Source: Protonemura montana (Eukaryota; Arthropoda; Insecta; Plecoptera; Nemouridae). From it: a DNA stretch of 64,000 bases. The stretch lies in NCBI GenBank assembly GCA_947568835.1, contig OX387602.1, positions 27,021,021 through 27,085,020 of the forward strand, given 5' to 3'. The position numbers and the translations under genes were made by a program. Shown here one piece after another: positions 35,534-59,900 of the stretch. Numbering within the stretch: the stretch's first letter is position 1; the number at the start of each line of letters is the position of its first letter. The notes under the pieces were generated by a model. It was given only the letters and a program-made list of their open reading frames with translations, had not been told where the DNA came from and did no database searches.

Positions 35534-36935
35534 TTATTTACCAGCAGTGAACTTTTGCAAGTTTTCAAGCAAGGCAATATAAGCACTGTGTTCGTAGGAT
35601 GTGCTAAGGCTAGCTAGTTTCTCAGCAAATTCGTTGGAGATTCCTTTTTCTTCAAGCAGATTCATTAGCAAGTCGTAGAGATACTGAAATATAAATAAAT
35701 GTTATTAATTGTTACTTAACACAATGTGTGATATTTTAAACCGGCTGGATCCAGAACTAACCCCATCCAGTACATCCCCGGCAACAGCGTACACTTTCTC
35801 GTTCCATTCTCCTTCATACATGGTGATCTCATCGATGCCAAATACGTCATCTGCAAAAAAATGTTAACAGTTGACTTAAAAAGAATCTGTACTTAGCTGG
35901 TGTAGCAATTACTAAATATTCAAACTTACTGAATCCCTCTGCATCTTGAGATTGTTCTGGAGCTGGGTCAGTGACAAAAGAGCAGGTGAAACTGAGGGTT
36001 TTTCCTCCTCGTATGATGTCAATTTCGAAGCTGGGCGACGATTTCATCTCGACGGCATCAGATTGCTTTTCATTTGGGTTTGCCTCGTCATCATCTCCGT
36101 CTGCGTCTACCGTGTGGTTGACATTGAAGTTCACCGAGATTCTGCCAAATAATGCACATGGATAGGTGAACAAGATGCCATACATTAGTAAAACATAAAA
36201 CCTTCAAGTGCATTTGAGATCTGCAAACGGTCTGCTGCATTAAGCCAGCAATAAGCCATTAAGAAAGGCAGTGATGTATGATGTAATTAATTAAATTGCG
36301 TTGAAGGGAGGTCCCATAGTAGAGGTTTTAGCAATCTAGTTGCCACAGTAAGACAAGGTAATATGAGCATGGCATGGCCAACTGAATGGCTTGCGGTAAT
36401 AATCATTGCGTTAACATATTTTTGCAATGGAAATTAAAATTAGTATATATTCAAGTTGGATACTCATTGGTATATAATATTTTTTTTAATTGGAAGCAAA
36501 ATCTACAATATGCATCACGCGAGAAGCTTGAGCAACAGGATAAATAGTTTGTGCTTACGTTTCATCGCCGGATTTTTTGGTCAAAGTTACTTCTGCACCA
36601 TCTAGGCTGACTTTGAAGCCATCGACTTCCGTGGGAATGGTTGTGATCTTGCGTGTCTTGCGCTCGGCAGCTATTTCTTCGGTCAGGAATTCAACAAGTT
36701 CCTTCTCGCCTGATGTGTGAATTCTTTGGATTCCACACCCACATCCACATACATTGCTTGGTTTTGATAACTTCCAATCAATTCCTGCAGGCTTGGAACA
36801 CATGTGCGAGAGGGTTCTGGTGAATTGCTGTTTAGACAGACTAAGCAAACCCCCAGTTGAAATAGATTGGCGAAGAGGGTTAGCTAGACTTTTGAAGGAT
36901 GACACCCTTAACGCACATTTAATAATTCCGTTCAT
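35534..36935 (-). CDS. C1QBP: Complement C1q-binding protein homologue, mitochondrial p32 (MAM33 family)
   Basis: Four exons: 36935-36559, 36141-35930, 35850-35762 and 35683-35534 (828 nt, 275 residues; human 282). A basic, Ser/Arg-rich presequence (ALRVSSFKSLANPLRQS) suits mitochondrial import. The mature start IHTSGEKELVEFLTEEI matches the family LHTDGDKAFVDFL segment. Further blocks: EVDGFKVSLDGAEVTLTKK, the acidic DADGDDDEANPNEK loop, SPSFEIDIIRGGKTLSF, and the C-terminal helices LYDLLMNLLEEKGISNEF and YIALLENLQKF. p32 forms an acidic doughnut trimer in the matrix that supports mitochondrial translation and ribosome assembly. It is head-to-head with Prp8. Confidence 0.93.
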
Positions 36936-37655
36936 ATTTGTTATGTGTTACGCAATAATCACAATAACAGCTAAATTCACCGGCGACCTATGCAGCGCAA
37001 CACTCAATGTGAGTAAAACGGGTAGTGCTCCTTTATGAAACATTAGGAGAGTGGAGTGGTCGAGTGGAGCACCAAAGTGAAACGGGTAAAAGTACAAGAA
37101 CAAACGAACAAAAAATTTAAGTTTTCTTAATTAAGGTTAACTCAGAAAATGTGTTAAAATTAAAAAAATATTTTTTCCGTACAAACTAATGAAAGAAAAT
37201 AATCAACTGGAGGGAAAAATGATTAAGCAATTCTATTTTCCGCTCACAGCCGTACCGCTCCGCACGCTCACTTCCTTGACCGATATCCATCTTGAATTAA
37301 GTTGCAAGCTCCGCAATGAACGTAATGTGAACGCTACAAAAATGGGAACAAAATCTGCAAATCTTCATTTTTTATCGTTTTGTAATCTAGACTAAGCAGA
37401 ACGTACATCAGGTAACTTTATATATTATATCCCATATTATTTTTAACATACATTTGAGTGCTCAATTCATTCGGCTTCGTGCCTGAGCAGTCGGACGCTG
37501 CGGTCATAACCTACACAACATGACGATGGCCGCTCTGCTCTGGATAAAGCGCGGTAGAATCTTAGATTATTACAATTGGCTTGGTTCGATGGAAGCTACC
37601 TGGTATAGGCTCAACATTAATCAAACTCCAAATTCAATTGCAGATCTAAACCACC
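36936..37655. promoter_or_regulatory. Shared upstream region of C1QBP and Prp8
   Basis: About 720 bp between divergent start codons. An AG acceptor-like site (ATTCAATTGCAG) at about 37632-37643 lies just before the Prp8 start, so a non-coding first exon of Prp8 is likely further upstream. No TATA box or DRE seen. Confidence 0.5.
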
Positions 37656-50538
<12,883 letters not shown>

Positions 50539-50724
50539 TACTTACTCGTATGAAGGGTCACTTGTGCCGAAGAACTCCATCCTGGTGAATCTGTTTGAAG
50601 ATAAGTGTGACAGCAAACATTTTTGGTACATTACCAATACTCTGTCAATCTAATCTGGATGTATCGTGTACATATATCATAAGTTTTGGCTCTGGCAACA
50701 TTGTTTGAACCAGCTGTCAAGTTT

Positions 50725-50731
50725 AATAAAC
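50725..50731 (+). terminator. Polyadenylation signal of Prp8
   Basis: AATAAA about 190 nt past the stop codon, the first such hexamer on this strand after the gene. Confidence 0.6.
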
Positions 50732-51741
50732 ATTGCTACTTATAAGTTTTAAATTAGTTTCTCATTTTTCTGGATGGTATGTATTTTTAACTATTTGACT
50801 TGTGGTTATATATTTGTATTACTCCACCATCTCTAATAGTTTCTGCCAATGTTTCTGCAAAACCTTTTATACTGCTTCTCTACATAAAAAGGGAAATTAT
50901 GTGGGAAGCAGCCAATATAAAGAAAATTACCTATGTGATCTAATTTAACTTTTAATTTTTTTTGTTTAGCTTTTATGAAGCAACCTTTCTGCCACAAATA
51001 TAGTGCAAGAGTTATATTTAGTAGGAATTAAACATTTTACATTTAATTGAAAATACAGCAACTTTATAACATACATTTTTACCTGTTAATCAATAGCTTT
51101 TTGATTATCCCTTCCTTGTTAGGTACTAACTCTGATAAGGAACTTAATCTAATGTAGACACCAGTCATCTATTTTATAGCTTGACATCTGCATTATGGTT
51201 AGACAGCCACTCATATCACACAAAAGTGTGTCAGAGAATAAAACAAGCCATTGACTAATATTGTACACATTCAGTATTCTACTTATGACTTATATGAGGC
51301 AAGTATTCAAAACTGGCAAAATGTAGCAGAGGAAGTGTTACACATATTCAGCCAAGCAAGAGGTAATATAATAATGATCCATACTCTTTTTGATCCATCC
51401 TTTTCTTACCTATTCTGTTAGAGAGCATCTGCATTAAAACACTTTCTGTTAAAAAGCAGTATTTCTGATCTGCTACCCTATGTTAACATAACACACAGAA
51501 AGTCTTTGTCTGGTGTTGCCAATTCTTTAAAATATTTTGCTTAAATTGCCTTCTGAAATCGTTCCTGCTCATTTTGTAAGCTTAAAGCAGTTGGTTTGTT
51601 TCTTACTAAGGTCAGTGTGTACAAATGTGTAACATTAACTTATGGCAGTGAGTATAAATCCAAACACAAAATCACACACAATATTTAATCAGTACTAGAG
51701 TCAATGGATTCATTGCAGGGATTAATTTCTTGGATAATTCT
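50732..51741. other. Intergenic DNA after Prp8
   Basis: About 1 kb of AT-rich sequence. No gene or repeat family recognised. Confidence 0.5.
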
Positions 51742-52165
51742 TATTACCGAACGGTTTGGCAAATTGGAAACACCGGTTCTCGTGAGTTCACTGAAGTTAA
51801 GCAACACTGCACTGAGTCGGGTATTGGATGGGTGTCCATCATACACATGACCAGTTCGGTTTGGGAGAAAGGTAGAAGGGATGTTAGTTAGTGCAGCAAG
51901 TTCACTCGCCTTGCTTATCAACTTCTCGACAGCATGGATTTGTGGGAATCCTGATTTTCGCGTTGTACCGTCCTTCAGAAGGGACGTTAAGCCGGTGGTC
52001 CTTTAGATGCTATTTGATAGGAGTAGACTACGTGCTGGCACTGGGTTTCCCCTCCTCCCTTCTATGCTAGGTCAGGTTTATCATCATCCTCATAAATCAT
52101 AATCATTAGCTCATTCACCGACGCCATTAGACCAGGGCCAGTTGTCAAAACAGTGCCCCAATAAT
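51742..52165 (+). mobile_element. 5S-like SINE, copy b (longest)
   Basis: Head: GAAACACCGGTTCTCGTGAG, GTTAAGCAACACTGC and GGGTATTGGATGGGTGTCC in the order and spacing of a 5S rRNA internal promoter (box A AGTTAAGC, box C TGGATGGG). Body and tail follow: TACACATGACCAGTTCGG, TTCAGAAGGGACGTTAAGCC and a 3' region to about 52165 with CATCATCCTCATAAATCA. No coding frame. This is the SINE3 class layout (5S-derived head, LINE-derived tail). Confidence 0.75.
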
Positions 52166-52408
52166 CATCAATCAATTCTTAATTATCTGACTAGAATCTA
52201 ACTCGGTGTTATTATTGTAATTACTATTTACTTTCTTGGTACTTAGGTATGTACAATGACTTAGCATAGAATTGGCATAGCATATACGTATTAGCTTAGG
52301 TACACATAAACACTCAATAGATGAGAGTAGATTCGTGGTTGGAAAACAATATAATTTCTTTATGATGGTTTTTAGACTCATGTCTACTTGATTTATCCTT
52401 AGCACAAG

Positions 52409-52529
52409 TTTTTAGAAAAACTATTTGAACTGGGTTTTGAATGCTAAGTAAAGGGCTACTAAATTTACTAGAAATTTAGTAGCCCTTTACTTAGCATTCA
52501 AAACCCAGTTCGAATAGTTTTTCTAAAAA
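52409..52529. repeat. Near-perfect 58-bp hairpin
   Basis: Left arm 52409-52466 and right arm 52472-52529 are complementary apart from one position (TATTTGAAC against its partner TATTCGAAC), with a 5-base loop ACTAG. The arms include GGGTTTTGAATGCTAAG and GTAAAGGGCTACTAAATTT. The left arm continues directly from the dispersed repeat at 52370-52440. Confidence 0.9.
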
Positions 52530-53982
52530 ATATAATTTCTACTGATAAAAAATCCAGGTATGGATGGCCCTTACTCGATGAGCATAGCGAGCAAAGTGAG
52601 AAAAAAATCCAGACCCCAGAAAAAAATCACTGGTGTGTTTGTGCGTGTGTGAATTTTTGTTTAGCAAACAAATACCTGATCCTATTTAAACGGAATTTGC
52701 AGGGTTTATTTTTGTGCTATCAACTTGGACCCCCTGCGTTTTTCAGCAAAGTCGGTCAAATAATTTTGAAACTATTCAAAATTTACAAAATTGTTCAGAT
52801 TTTGTATAACCGTTTTGCAGTTGCACTGCCAAAAGTGTTTGATTTTTTTTCACCAAACTTTGCAAAGATGTGATATATATTAAAATTAAGTAGTTGTGAA
52901 GTTTTTGAGCCCATTTGTGTTTTCTTTCTCCTTTTATTCAAACATTTCTGGCTTCATTTTCTCAATTTTGGCTTTTGCTATGGTAAAACATGTCAACAAG
53001 GGCTTGACAACTGTTTGGAAAATTATGACGGCACACAGCCTTCTGTTATGTCCCATCTGGCGACGAATTAATCATCCTAGTGGCCGAAACTTGGTTCAAA
53101 TATTAATCTAGATTTGTTTAACTAGAACAACTAAAGAAAGTTTCAACTAGAAGAAAACAAGAAGGCAAGAAGATTGTGGTGAAAACATTGTGTTGAATTT
53201 ATCATTTATTTCTTGTTAGTCCTGTCCACGAGTGAATCATTGTGGAAACTAATTCTGACGTAGTTTTTGTGAATTTCAGCTGTTCAGCATTGATCTATAC
53301 TAAGGAACGGCTTCTCATTTTTTCATCCCAAAATATCGCTTCGCTCATCTTACTACGCAGCTCAATTATGCTTGCGAAGCCCTAGTTATTTGAAATGGAA
53401 AATCCAATGGCCATTAACCATGATAATGTTTGGTTTCCAGACTCTCCCTATTCAATGTTTCTGATTATGCATTGTTTCCTATTTTTTAAATAGGATTTGG
53501 TACAAAAAATGGCTGCAGAGATTCCAGCTGTGAGGTCCAGCTTGTCTGTGGCTGTATCAATCAAGTTTCATGAGAGAGGCTTGTTTATATGACTAGCAAT
53601 TTGCACCTCATTCCTTTAGGTGCCAACAAGCCAATATTTTTGATAATAGTCTCAGCTTGCTGTAAACTAAAGAAAGCATGTAGCTCGAAAGGATTTGTTG
53701 ACCTTAATCCAAATTGAAAATACCCCAAACCTGGCAAATGCATTACTATTTTCTAGCAACAATTCTGCTTATGCAAGAACTGGTGGATTAGGGAGAATTT
53801 TTTTTTGCAATTCTAAGAAAATGTTCAGCATTCTCATGGTGTCCCTTGGTGCACCATAAGAAAATGGTATGAATTAGCAAGTTTTCAAACTCCATTTAAA
53901 TGAAGTAATTGTTAAATAAACTCAAAAGACTGGCTTCATGCCGTGGTCCCCTTTAGCGTTGTGATAGCCAGCGTCAACTGGT
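52530..53982. other. Intergenic DNA between the hairpin and the Methuselah-like gene
   Basis: About 1.45 kb of AT-rich DNA with several T-runs. No gene recognised. Confidence 0.5.
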
Positions 53983-56900
53983 TCAAGCATTTCGCGCGAC
54001 TGGCGACATGTTGAAGTCGTTTTGGCTGGCATTGGCGGACGTGTTGCGCAGCGAGGAGCGTGTTGAGCTAAATACTCGAGTCGATTTGCTCGCAGTGCTG
54101 TACTGTTGCGACTTGCTGTCCGCGGAGTCGCTAAAACGCTTGCGAAGTAGTTTGCGCACCTTGTCCTTCCACACGAAGATGATGAAGATGAGTACGCCCT
54201 GCAGCGTGTTGCCCATGTCGGTGACGAACCAGATGTATTCGGGCCCGCCCACAGCCCAGGAAATCACCTCCATCACCCAGTTGACACCCATTACCACAAA
54301 CAGCTTCAGGTAGAGACTGAATCTGAAATTAAATTTTCGGTTTTAGGAGTTGGGAAGCGTTCATGCATCTTAACGAACCAAGTTACAGCTAGCGTTTTGT
54401 GATCACAGTGGGGCTAATTTGAGCTACGTTTGTCAGGTTTTTTTAATAAATTCATTTTTAAGTGTCAAAAACCACTCCCAAGGGGTTGATTGTGTTAAGA
54501 TATCAAATGAGTGATGCCATGTTATCTATGGCATGGCCCAGTTGAAACCCCTTGAAAATGCTATAGAGCAACAAGTTATTGTAAGAAAACTTTTTGACAA
54601 TTTCCACTCTATCGCTCTTCGAAATGCATTACCTTAATCGGAACCTGAGATAAACTACTACATGGACTTGTTTTTGCAGCTACACTAGAGTAACAAGACA
54701 TTTTGAGACAAAGGTGGGCTTAAAAGAAGGTATTTAAAATTCCTACCTCTGGTTGTTATCCTCGTCGTCGTGGCGCTTGCTCTCGGTGCTTGTTTGCAGC
54801 ATCGCTGTCTCCTTCTTGAGCTTAACGATCTTCACCGCAGTTGTGATGAACATGAGCATGTTGGCGGTGAGGATAATGGCCACAGGTCCATAAAAGTAAG
54901 CCCACATCGCACCGGCATTTTCCTCTGAAAGAGTGTATCGAGTTACGCAACACTCTTAACTTAAGAGAGATCTCCACCCCTATGTGAGCAGAGATTCACG
55001 TGGTCAGACTTTTAGGGGTTCAAAATTACCCAAAAATATCTGAAAAAAATCAGTGTATAGAGGAAAAGTGTGTCTGTGGATGAAAAAAACGTAGACGGGG
55101 CGAGGTATTGAAAAAGAGCTAAAATACACATATTTGATGAATTTGTGTGATGACACCATAGGTTCAATTAAAATAATGAAAGGGTGGCAAACATGCCCGC
55201 AGTCTCCCTATGCACTATTTTTCTTTTTAGATTATTTTGAACAAGTTTAGACCCCCAAACGTTTGACTGCGTAAGGGTGTGCATGCTCAGTTTTGTATAG
55301 AAACCGGGCTGCTTAGTCTGAAAACCGAACGGTTTGGCGTGTTGGAAACACCGGTTCTCATGAGATCACCAAAGTTAAGCAACACTACGCTGAGTTAGGT
55401 ATTGGGTGGGTGACCATCATACATATGACCAGTTCTGTTCGGCATAGGTTGGAGGGATGAAAGTTAGTACAACAACTTCATTCGCCTCCGGGCGAGGGGT
55501 CCACGGAAGAAAACAATTTGGGAACCTACGGCCTGAATGGTCCTCATATGATATATATATTTTTTTTATTTCTTTTGGAAAATATCTCGTAGTAAGCGGT
55601 TAGTGTAACAACTAACAAGAAAAAATTTGAATTTCTAAAGTCTTGCTTTTTCCAGCAAAATGTTTTAAAAGAGTTTCGCGTGCATGACCTTAAGCCAAGA
55701 AAAACTAATTTATGCTGATGCCTCTTGTGCGTGTGAGAAGAGTCTGAGGTATTTCGAGCTCATATTCCTGAGTGTATGAATTGAAATGGTTCCAGAATCC
55801 AGATCATTATAGTGGCTTCTGCTGAGGAATAATCCTCTCGGGAGGGTGATCGGTTGGGTGTGGCACGTTACTGTCAGCATTCACATAGAGTTTATTCAAA
55901 TTGGTTATCGCGTTTCGTGTTAGACCGCTATGTTCACATGTTTTGGCTAGTTGTATATTTAGAAGGTAGCAACGTCATATAGGGACCGACAACGATCCCA
56001 TTAAAATTGCGCTTATCATGTAGTTAAGCCGGCCTTTATCGTGACCCTCGTCATATATATTTAGACCCGTTTTGACCGTATTAACCTTTTTAATCATTTC
56101 TTCGTAATGTGACTTTTTTTAAATATTTCATTGCGCTCTATTTCAAGCGGGTAAAACTAGCTTTCTTTCAACTGGACCATGTTCCTTTTAAACGCCACTA
56201 ATAACTGCAGGTAAATTCAGTTAATTGCACTCTCCCTCCCCCAACACTCCTTCCACAAACACTTCGTGCCCGATTAGATTATTTTATTTGACAATTGAGT
56301 TAGCTATCTCTCGTTTATTTCAAGTTTCAGCATTTCAGGAAAAAGTAAGCATGAGTGTCATGTCATTGTATTATCATTGTGTATTTTCACAGTCTATTTC
56401 TTAATCTTCGGCATTAACCAATGTCTGGTCAAGCGTATTTTAGAACATCTGTTTGCACCTTCTGAACCAATCGAATGTGATAGAATGTATGAATTGTTAC
56501 TTATTGTATTAATATATGCATTAGTATGAACACTTAGATAAACCTGAAACAGGGGCGAGACCCGACAGGAGGCTAAATTGGCCAGAATACTGCTGATCCC
56601 AGTTTGGGTGCGGTACTATCTCTTTGATCAGCATGACAAACCACGTTCACTGTGTGACCTTGTTTGAATACTTTGCTACTACTTTTGAGGAGCATATCTA
56701 AACGTCAAGGGGTTCCCATGATTCATTTATATGATGAGTAAATGTTTTGACGCACTGTTTTGAAAACTGACACTCGGGCACTCAGGCACTGAAGGCGTCA
56801 GTGATGATGGACAGACATGAGTCTAGGTGATGACGATTAACCTAACCTAGCCTAAAAGGGAGGAGAGGAAACTCGGTATCCGCACGTAGCATACTATTGT

Positions 56901-59900
56901 CGAAGAGCACCAAGAGGATCACCGGCTTAACGTCCCTTCGAAATGGACGACATGATTTCTTCACAAATCCATGCTTGGTAATCAAGGCGAATGAAGTTTA
57001 TGCATTTCCATCCCTCGAATCTCCCTCCCGAACAGAGCTGGTCATGTGTATAATGGTCACCCATCCAATACCTGACCGACCGGTTTGATATGGTTCCCAT
57101 TTCACACTGCAAAGTACGCAACAAGAAAAAAACTGAACCTAGTATTGCTTACTCTGGAACCAGCAGCGACCGTTGCCGAACTGGGGCTTTGCGTATTCGT
57201 CGGAGATGTTTGGCGACAAGTCCATGACCATGGTGACAATCAGGATGATCAGCGGACAGCCCCACGAGTACATCGAGTAGATGATGAACTTCTTGTGATC
57301 CCTCTCACGCACAGACCCTCGCATGGGCCGGCAACCGCTGCGGGGAAATCGGAAAATTTAAGTCTCAGAGAAAATATTTGCACGTGTCTTTTGAAGAATG
57401 TTGTGTGTTGAGTGTGTAAGCACATCGTAAAACTACTTAAATGGACTAAATTATAATTTCGTAACATTCTTGACTTGACAAACCATAAGAACTGTATGCA
57501 CGTCCTAGTTAGAACTGTGCCCGATGTAAAGTCGGATAAGGAAATATCTAGGGGTAAATCTAGATGCTAGATAAACTGATACCTGTGCGTGGCATGGATT
57601 GCGAGTGCAGCATGGGAGTTGGCATGGGTGCGCAAGGCTCAAATTGTGTCGCGCACAGGCGAATAACACAAACTCACAATTCATCGAACTAGAAGAACTC
57701 AGGATTTCTGTGTCCACCCCCAAATCTGCTTTTCTATCGGATTTGATACAGGCAGCTCATTCAAATATAAAACCTTTGATTGTTCGTTAGATGTGGTTTC
57801 ACGGTGGTGGACACATTATTTTGGGGTGTGAAATCGACCCCCTCCCCATCCCGTTGTGACGCCAATGCTCCAAATATACGTCATTCGAAATGACATCATC
57901 TTTGGACATGCCAATTTGGCAAGGTGCGTAAAGTGTGCTGATCGAGATCCAATGGTTTATCTATGAGGAAAGCGAGCGCTTTGCGCTTGATTATGTTCGG
58001 CAAATATTTGTTTTTTGAACACGTCCTTGATTAGTTGGGTTAGGTTGACTATGGTTCAGAGCGTCGAAATTACCACGACTTTCCTGTCGGTGTCTGTTTT
58101 ATGGTTTTGTCGTTCGAGTCGCGACAAGCCTTGTTTTTACGTCTTCGGGCACGTTCAAATATGAACGTTGGACGTGTGTCAACATCTATTTGCACTCAAT
58201 TCTTCGAATGTGACCCGAATCGATGACGCCAATTCTTTGAAAGGAAATACAGAAACGATGCTAACCATGTGCATGGTTTTAAATCTTGTGCCTGATTAAC
58301 ATTCAAGCAATCGCTTCAAACTCCCGTGAGACAAAAGTGACATATTTGCTTTATGATTGCTATCCATATTAACAGATTAAAAATCATAATGCAAGGTAGC
58401 GAATTAATTTGTTAAATGCAACTACATTCCGAGCTCTATGCTGACATACAACTTCATATTTATCCGCTAATTAATCTCCAATTCCAAAGTAGGTAACATA
58501 CACGACGTTGCTGTAATGTCAGTGCGTCTAGGAGTAATTACGCTAATTGTCTGATAATTACGCTTATGCTTCTCGTGAATCTGCCATCATTTGAAAGATA
58601 TTTGATATACAGAAAGTAATGACTAACCGCGATATCCGGCTGTTTTGCGGTCTATTCATCAGCACTCAAAACCATACTAATCAGACTAATCACAAGTCAC
58701 AACGGAACAAAAGGCACATTAAATTAGTCTCAAGTTTCAGTTCGGCATTATCAAATAGCAAACCACAATTTTTAATGAATACAAAGCATCGGGTCTTGCT
58801 GCATAACGTTTTCGGATGAAATCGTGAAGGACCATCCCGAGCATTTTAAGCAAAATAAAGACGTACATGGGCGCGACACTAGAAATAAGAACAACCTGCG
58901 TCCAGGAAACTGTAAAAGCACCATCGGGAGTCGAGACGCGCATCACATGGGGCCTGTCCTTTACAACAGCCTGCCTCATTGTCTGAAGAATGAAGATATC
59001 AAAAGGTCCGATTTTAAAACTAAGGTCAAATGCTTTTTAATCCTGCATTGTTTTTATAGCATAGACGAGTTTTTAAATAGGGGCATGTGCACTTTTAAAT
59101 GTATATACTGTTTGGGGAAATAGTTCTAATATAGGTTTTATTTTTTGACGAACTTCTATGCTCGCAAGATAATGTTTTACTTTACCTTATTGAAAAACTT
59201 AGTACTTGCCTTAAAGAGCGTGTATGTAATTATGTACAATGAATGTGATATTAATAAATAAAAAAAAAAATCATCTAAACTTAATAAACAGTGTGCACAT
59301 ACTCATGCAGAGACAAATTAGGAGTAGGTACACCCTTATCCAGCTACAAGTACTTTCAGAAGAGGCTCGCAACTCCGGTGCATTAAACGTGCACCCAATT
59401 ATATCATCCTTTGCTTACAACTACAAAGTAGGATACTCTAAGCAATTAATTCATCCATACAGAAAGTATTTGTGCGTATCGTTCCTGGCACGATATGGTG
59501 AGATATGTAAGCAGATGTGGGTAGGGTTGTTAATTTTCTTGTGAACCATGTGATCCAATGAGTATTTGAGTTGGATGTCGCCTCACCTGAACGTCCACCA
59601 CAGGTCAAAGCACATGATGTTCAGCCAAAAGAAGCTCGCGAGAAACGAGAACTGAATGATGAATGCTAAAACACACAAACAAAAAACAGATTGATATCGT
59701 CTTTCTTAGACAAACTTAGCTTAACGCCACGTGACTGGAAGGAAACCCCTTCACAAACATTCGAACAAGTGGTTGGACGAAAATACGTTGGTCCAATTTA
59801 AAAAAATAGCCAAAAATTAGATTGTTGGGTTTTTATTTGGTTAACGTTCAATCGGAAAGTATCGTTTCGAACTTCGATCACATATTACTCAGCACTGAAA

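Noticed and set aside
36754-37038. 94-codon plus-strand frame over the p32 start
   Set aside because: Antisense to the p32 presequence and its promoter, with no homology.
58020-58050. TTAGG-like telomere repeat
   Set aside because: A single TTAGGTTGA-type match with no tandem repetition.
59239-59544. 101-codon plus-strand frame next to the TM3 exon
   Set aside because: No motif, antisense and intronic to the receptor gene.
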